Positions 14,836-17,892 of a stretch of 17,892 nucleotides of DNA are shown here, piece by piece. Each line of letters begins with the position of its first letter. The first letter of the stretch is position 1. Made by a program: the position numbers and the translations under genes. Origin of the DNA: DASQGA01 sp035535315 (GTDB taxonomy: Bacteria; Actinomycetota; Thermoleophilia; Gaiellales; Gaiellaceae); contig DATLQD010000015.1 of the NCBI GenBank assembly GCA_035535315.1, positions 1 to 17,892 on the forward strand. Direction: 5' to 3'. Under the pieces are notes generated by a model. It saw nothing but the letters and a program-made list of their open reading frames with translations, was not told where the DNA came from and ran no database searches.

Positions 14836-15595
14836 CCTGACGGGCCCGGCTCGCACCAACCGCGAGTTTTGGGACCGGCAGGCCGACAGATACCAGCTCG
14901 AGCACACCGAGTTCATCTCGCGCGACGAGCCGCACTGGGGAACCTGGCAGCTGCCCGACTCCGAGCTCGGCATTCTCGGCGAGTTGTCCGGTCTCGACGT
15001 GCTCGAGCTCGGGTGCGGTGCGGGCCAGTTCGGGATCGTCCTTGCGCAGAAGGGTGCTCGCGTCGTCGGCCTCGACAACTCGGAACGCCAGCTCGAGCAC
15101 GCGCGGCGGAACGTCGAGGCGGCCGGCGTCGAGATGGAGCTCCACCACGGGAGTGCGGAGAGCCTGCCGTTCGAGGACGGGAGCTTCGACCTGGTCGTCG
15201 CCGACCACGGGGCGAACCGGTTCGCGGACCCGTACCTCTGGGTGCCCGAGTCGGCGCGTGTGCTGAGGTACCGCGGGGTGCTTGCGTTCTCCGGAGGAAC
15301 CGCTTTCGAGGTCGTGTGCCTGAACGACGAGACAGGCACTTGGGACGCGATGCTCCACCGGCCGTACTTTGGGCTCCACAAGCGCGTGTTCGACGACGAG
15401 GACGGGATCGTTGTCGAGTTCGAGCTCGGCTACGGGGACTGGATCCGGCTCTTCCGCCGAAGTGGCCTTGTTGTCGAGGCGCTGGTCGAGGTGCAGCCGC
15501 CGGAGGGTGCAATCTCGACCTACCGGTCCGAGGAGGAGACCGAATGGGCCCGCCGCTGGCCGATGGAGCAGATCTGGAAGGTCCGGAAGCTGTGA
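14822..15595 (+). CDS. Class I SAM-dependent methyltransferase, first of a tandem pair
   Basis: The 257-residue product has the Rossmann methyltransferase fold: motif I VLELGCGAG at 60-68, the acidic ribose-binding Asp85 in VVGLDNSERQ, and motif IV-like FDLVVADHG. The N-terminus (TNREFWDRQADRYQ) and a WGTWQLPDSELG segment precede the fold, and the C-terminus carries GYGDWIRLFRRSGL, QPPEGA and EEETEWARRWPMEQIW. All of these recur in the next gene. The substrate is not predictable; small-molecule methyltransferases of the UbiE type are the nearest general match. It overlaps ndk by 14 bases and the second methyltransferase by four (GTGA), so it is likely co-translated with both. Confidence 0.88.
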   Translation: MSSSDLTGPARTNREFWDRQADRYQLEHTEFISRDEPHWGTWQLPDSELGILGELSGLDVLELGCGAGQFGIVLAQKGARVVGLDNSERQLEHARRNVEAAGVEMELHHGSAESLPFEDGSFDLVVADHGANRFADPYLWVPESARVLRYRGVLAFSGGTAFEVVCLNDETGTWDAMLHRPYFGLHKRVFDDEDGIVVEFELGYGDWIRLFRRSGLVVEALVEVQPPEGAISTYRSEEETEWARRWPMEQIWKVRKL

Positions 15596-16353
15596 CTCTC
15601 TCTGAGCACGCGCAGACAAACCGTGAGGTGTGGGCCAAGAACGCGGCCGAGTTTCGGGAGCCGGGCAAGCGCAACTGGGCCCAGCCCGAGATCACCTGGG
15701 GGATCTGGCACCTGCCCGAGTCGGAGATCGGAGCGCTTCCGGCGCTCGAGGGCAAGGACGTCGTGGAGCTCGGCTGCGGCACGGCGTACATCTCTTCCTG
15801 GCTAGCGCGGCGCGGCGCGAACGTCGTCGGCGTCGACCTGAGCCCGGAGCAGCTCGCCACCGCGCGCGAGCTCCAGGCTGAGCACGGGATCGAATTCTCT
15901 GTGATCGAGGCCAGCGCCGAGGACGTCCCTCTGCCCGCGGCGAGCTTCGACCTGGTGGTCTCTGAGTACGGCGCCTCGATCTGGGCGGATCCTTATCTCT
16001 GGATTCCAGAGGCCGCACGACTCCTCCGGCCGGGCGGTGAGCTCGTTTTCCTGACGAACGGGCTGATTCTGGAGCTCGCCTGGTTGGTCGAGAGTGAGCG
16101 CGTCGGTGAGACGCTCGTCTACGACTACTTCGGGTTCCACCGGCTCGAGGATCCTCAAGACGGCTCGATTGTCTTTCAGCTGCCCTACGGCGAGTGGATC
16201 CGCCTCTTCCGGGCCAACGGTCTCGAGGTGGAGGATCTGATCGAGCTACAGCCGCCCGAGGGCGCCGACTCCGGGCGCTGGGACTTCGTGACAAACGAGT
16301 GGGCGCGGAAGTGGCCGTCCGAGGAGATCTGGAAGGCCCGCAAGCCCGCCTAG
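15592..16353 (+). CDS. Class I SAM-dependent methyltransferase, second of a tandem pair
   Basis: The GTG at 15592 overlaps the previous stop as GTGA and gives 253 residues. Motif I is VVELGCGT at 57-64 with Asp82 in VVGVDLSPEQL. Shared blocks with the preceding protein include TNRE, WGIWHLPESEIG, FDLVVSEYGA, ADPYLWIPEAARLLR, GEWIRLFRANGL, QPPEGA and NEWARKWPSEEIWKARK, which shows that the two genes arose by tandem duplication and then diverged. Between motif I and the conserved end, the region that usually contacts the substrate (~145-190) differs most. The two may act on different substrates or as a heterodimer; neither is shown. maf follows after nine bases. Confidence 0.88.
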   Translation: MTLSEHAQTNREVWAKNAAEFREPGKRNWAQPEITWGIWHLPESEIGALPALEGKDVVELGCGTAYISSWLARRGANVVGVDLSPEQLATARELQAEHGIEFSVIEASAEDVPLPAASFDLVVSEYGASIWADPYLWIPEAARLLRPGGELVFLTNGLILELAWLVESERVGETLVYDYFGFHRLEDPQDGSIVFQLPYGEWIRLFRANGLEVEDLIELQPPEGADSGRWDFVTNEWARKWPSEEIWKARKPA

Positions 16354-16362
16354 ATGTGAGCC

Positions 16363-16956
16363 GTGTCCGTCCCGCCGGCGCCACCTCTTCTGCTCGCATC
16401 GACGTCGCCGCAACGGCGCGCGATCCTGGCCCAACTCGGTCTTCCCTTCGACGTCGTGCCTCCCAGGTACGAGGAGCACGACGAGCCCAGCGCCAAGCCG
16501 GTGGACGTTGTCAGGTTGCATGCGCGGGGAAAGGCTCGCTCGATCGCGGGTGAGGCGGGGGACAGACCCGTGCTCGGAGTCGACACGACTGTCGTGTGCG
16601 GCGATCGCATCTTCGGAAAGCCGGCTGGGCCGGAGGAGGCCGTCGAGATGCTCGAAGCGCTGGCCGGGACGACGCACGAGGTCGTCTCGGGCCTCTGTCT
16701 TGTGACGCCGGGCTGGGAGCTCGTCGAGCACGCCGTCACGCGCGTAGGCTTCCGGGAGCTGACCGCCCGCGACCTGGCCGCGTACGCAGAGACCGGGGAG
16801 TGGGAAGGACGGGCGGGCGCCTATGCGATCCAGGGAGTCGGCGCGTCGCTCGTCGAACGGGTCGAGGGCGACTACCTGAACGTGGTCGGCCTGCCGGCCG
16901 CGCTTCTCGTCGGCATCCTCGCCGAGAGGTTCCCCGGCGTCTACGGCTTCGGGTAG
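16363..16956 (+). CDS. maf: Maf family nucleoside triphosphate pyrophosphatase
   Basis: Maf enzymes hydrolyse non-canonical or modified NTPs to monophosphates, and some affect septation. The 197-residue product has the entry motif LLLASTSPQRRAIL at 9-22, the metal-site segment GVDTTVVCGDRIFGKP at 72-87, and AGAYAIQGVGASLVERVEGDYLNVVGLP (residues 151-178), with the expected Gln158. The Asp-Thr at 74-75 is the pattern of the dTTP/UTP type (YhdE) rather than the YceF type (Asp-Gln); this assignment is inference. The start is a GTG nine bases after the methyltransferase stop, with GTGAG just before it. maf directly upstream of mreB is a well-known arrangement. Confidence 0.93.
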   Translation: MSVPPAPPLLLASTSPQRRAILAQLGLPFDVVPPRYEEHDEPSAKPVDVVRLHARGKARSIAGEAGDRPVLGVDTTVVCGDRIFGKPAGPEEAVEMLEALAGTTHEVVSGLCLVTPGWELVEHAVTRVGFRELTARDLAAYAETGEWEGRAGAYAIQGVGASLVERVEGDYLNVVGLPAALLVGILAERFPGVYGFG

Positions 16957-16970
16957 TCCGGTCGTGGTGT

Positions 16971-16988
16971 TTTCCAGGGGTTTCCAGG
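16971..16988 (+). repeat. Tandem TTTCCAGG direct repeat upstream of mreB
   Basis: TTTCCAGG occurs at 16971-16978 and again at 16981-16988, exactly ten bases (about one helical turn) apart, in the 57-base gap between maf and mreB. It lies just upstream of the candidate mreB -10 and could be a regulator binding site. I do not recognise the motif. Confidence 0.35.
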
Positions 16989-16997
16989 CCCGGCTAG

Positions 16998-17003
16998 TAC
17001 ACT
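16998..17003 (+). promoter_or_regulatory. Candidate -10 element of mreB
   Basis: TACACT fits TANNNT and ends ten bases before the mreB ATG, implying a leader of about four bases. The same hexamer is seen in front of tRNA-Arg. No clear -35 is present; the TTTCCAGG repeat occupies that area. Confidence 0.4.
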
Positions 17004-17013
17004 CAGTAGAGGG

Positions 17014-17892
<879 letters not shown>

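Overview
The window is GC-rich DNA. Its gene content and start signals fit a bacterial chromosome of the Actinomycetota. The order tig-clpP-clpX, valS-folC, ndk, maf-mreB, the many GTG starts and the GVH-type class III cyclase suggest a deep-branching lineage such as Thermoleophilia, but this class-level placement is inference and was not checked by any search.

Layout. Positions 1-114 hold the last codons of an MMPL/RND-type membrane transporter, followed by a perfect 15-bp hairpin. The next ~370 bases carry no convincing long gene: one 29-codon ORF has a very good Shine-Dalgarno, and a 41-codon ORF may be a recombinase remnant beside a minus-strand tRNA-Arg(TCG). The minus strand then carries a 969-residue secreted protein built from eight fibronectin-III-like modules (632-3541) and a YihY/BrkB-family membrane protein (3652-4749). 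A plus-strand tRNA-Leu(TAG) opens the rest of the window.

From 4947 to the end, nearly everything runs on the plus strand. Protein quality control comes first: trigger factor, ClpP (ATGA overlap) and ClpX. A TPR-like/class III nucleotide cyclase gene sits on the minus strand, convergent with clpX and divergent from valS. Then comes a tightly packed run: valS, folC (17-nt overlap), a 37-residue single-span membrane microprotein (25-nt overlap), a two-span membrane protein with a double zinc ribbon (GTGA overlap), ndk, two tandem paralogous SAM methyltransferases (14-nt and 4-nt overlaps), maf, and mreB, which is cut by the window edge.

How the genes work together. The trigger factor/ClpP/ClpX group couples nascent-chain folding to AAA+ proteolysis. 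The valS-to-maf run links tRNA charging, folate metabolism, nucleotide pools (Ndk, Maf) and, through mreB, cell shape. The microprotein, the zinc-ribbon protein and the two methyltransferases are the uncharacterised members of this coupled run and the best candidates for something undescribed. Several starts (tig, cyclase, valS, mreB) have a -10-like hexamer only 6-11 nt before the start codon, which suggests very short leaders or leaderless mRNAs.
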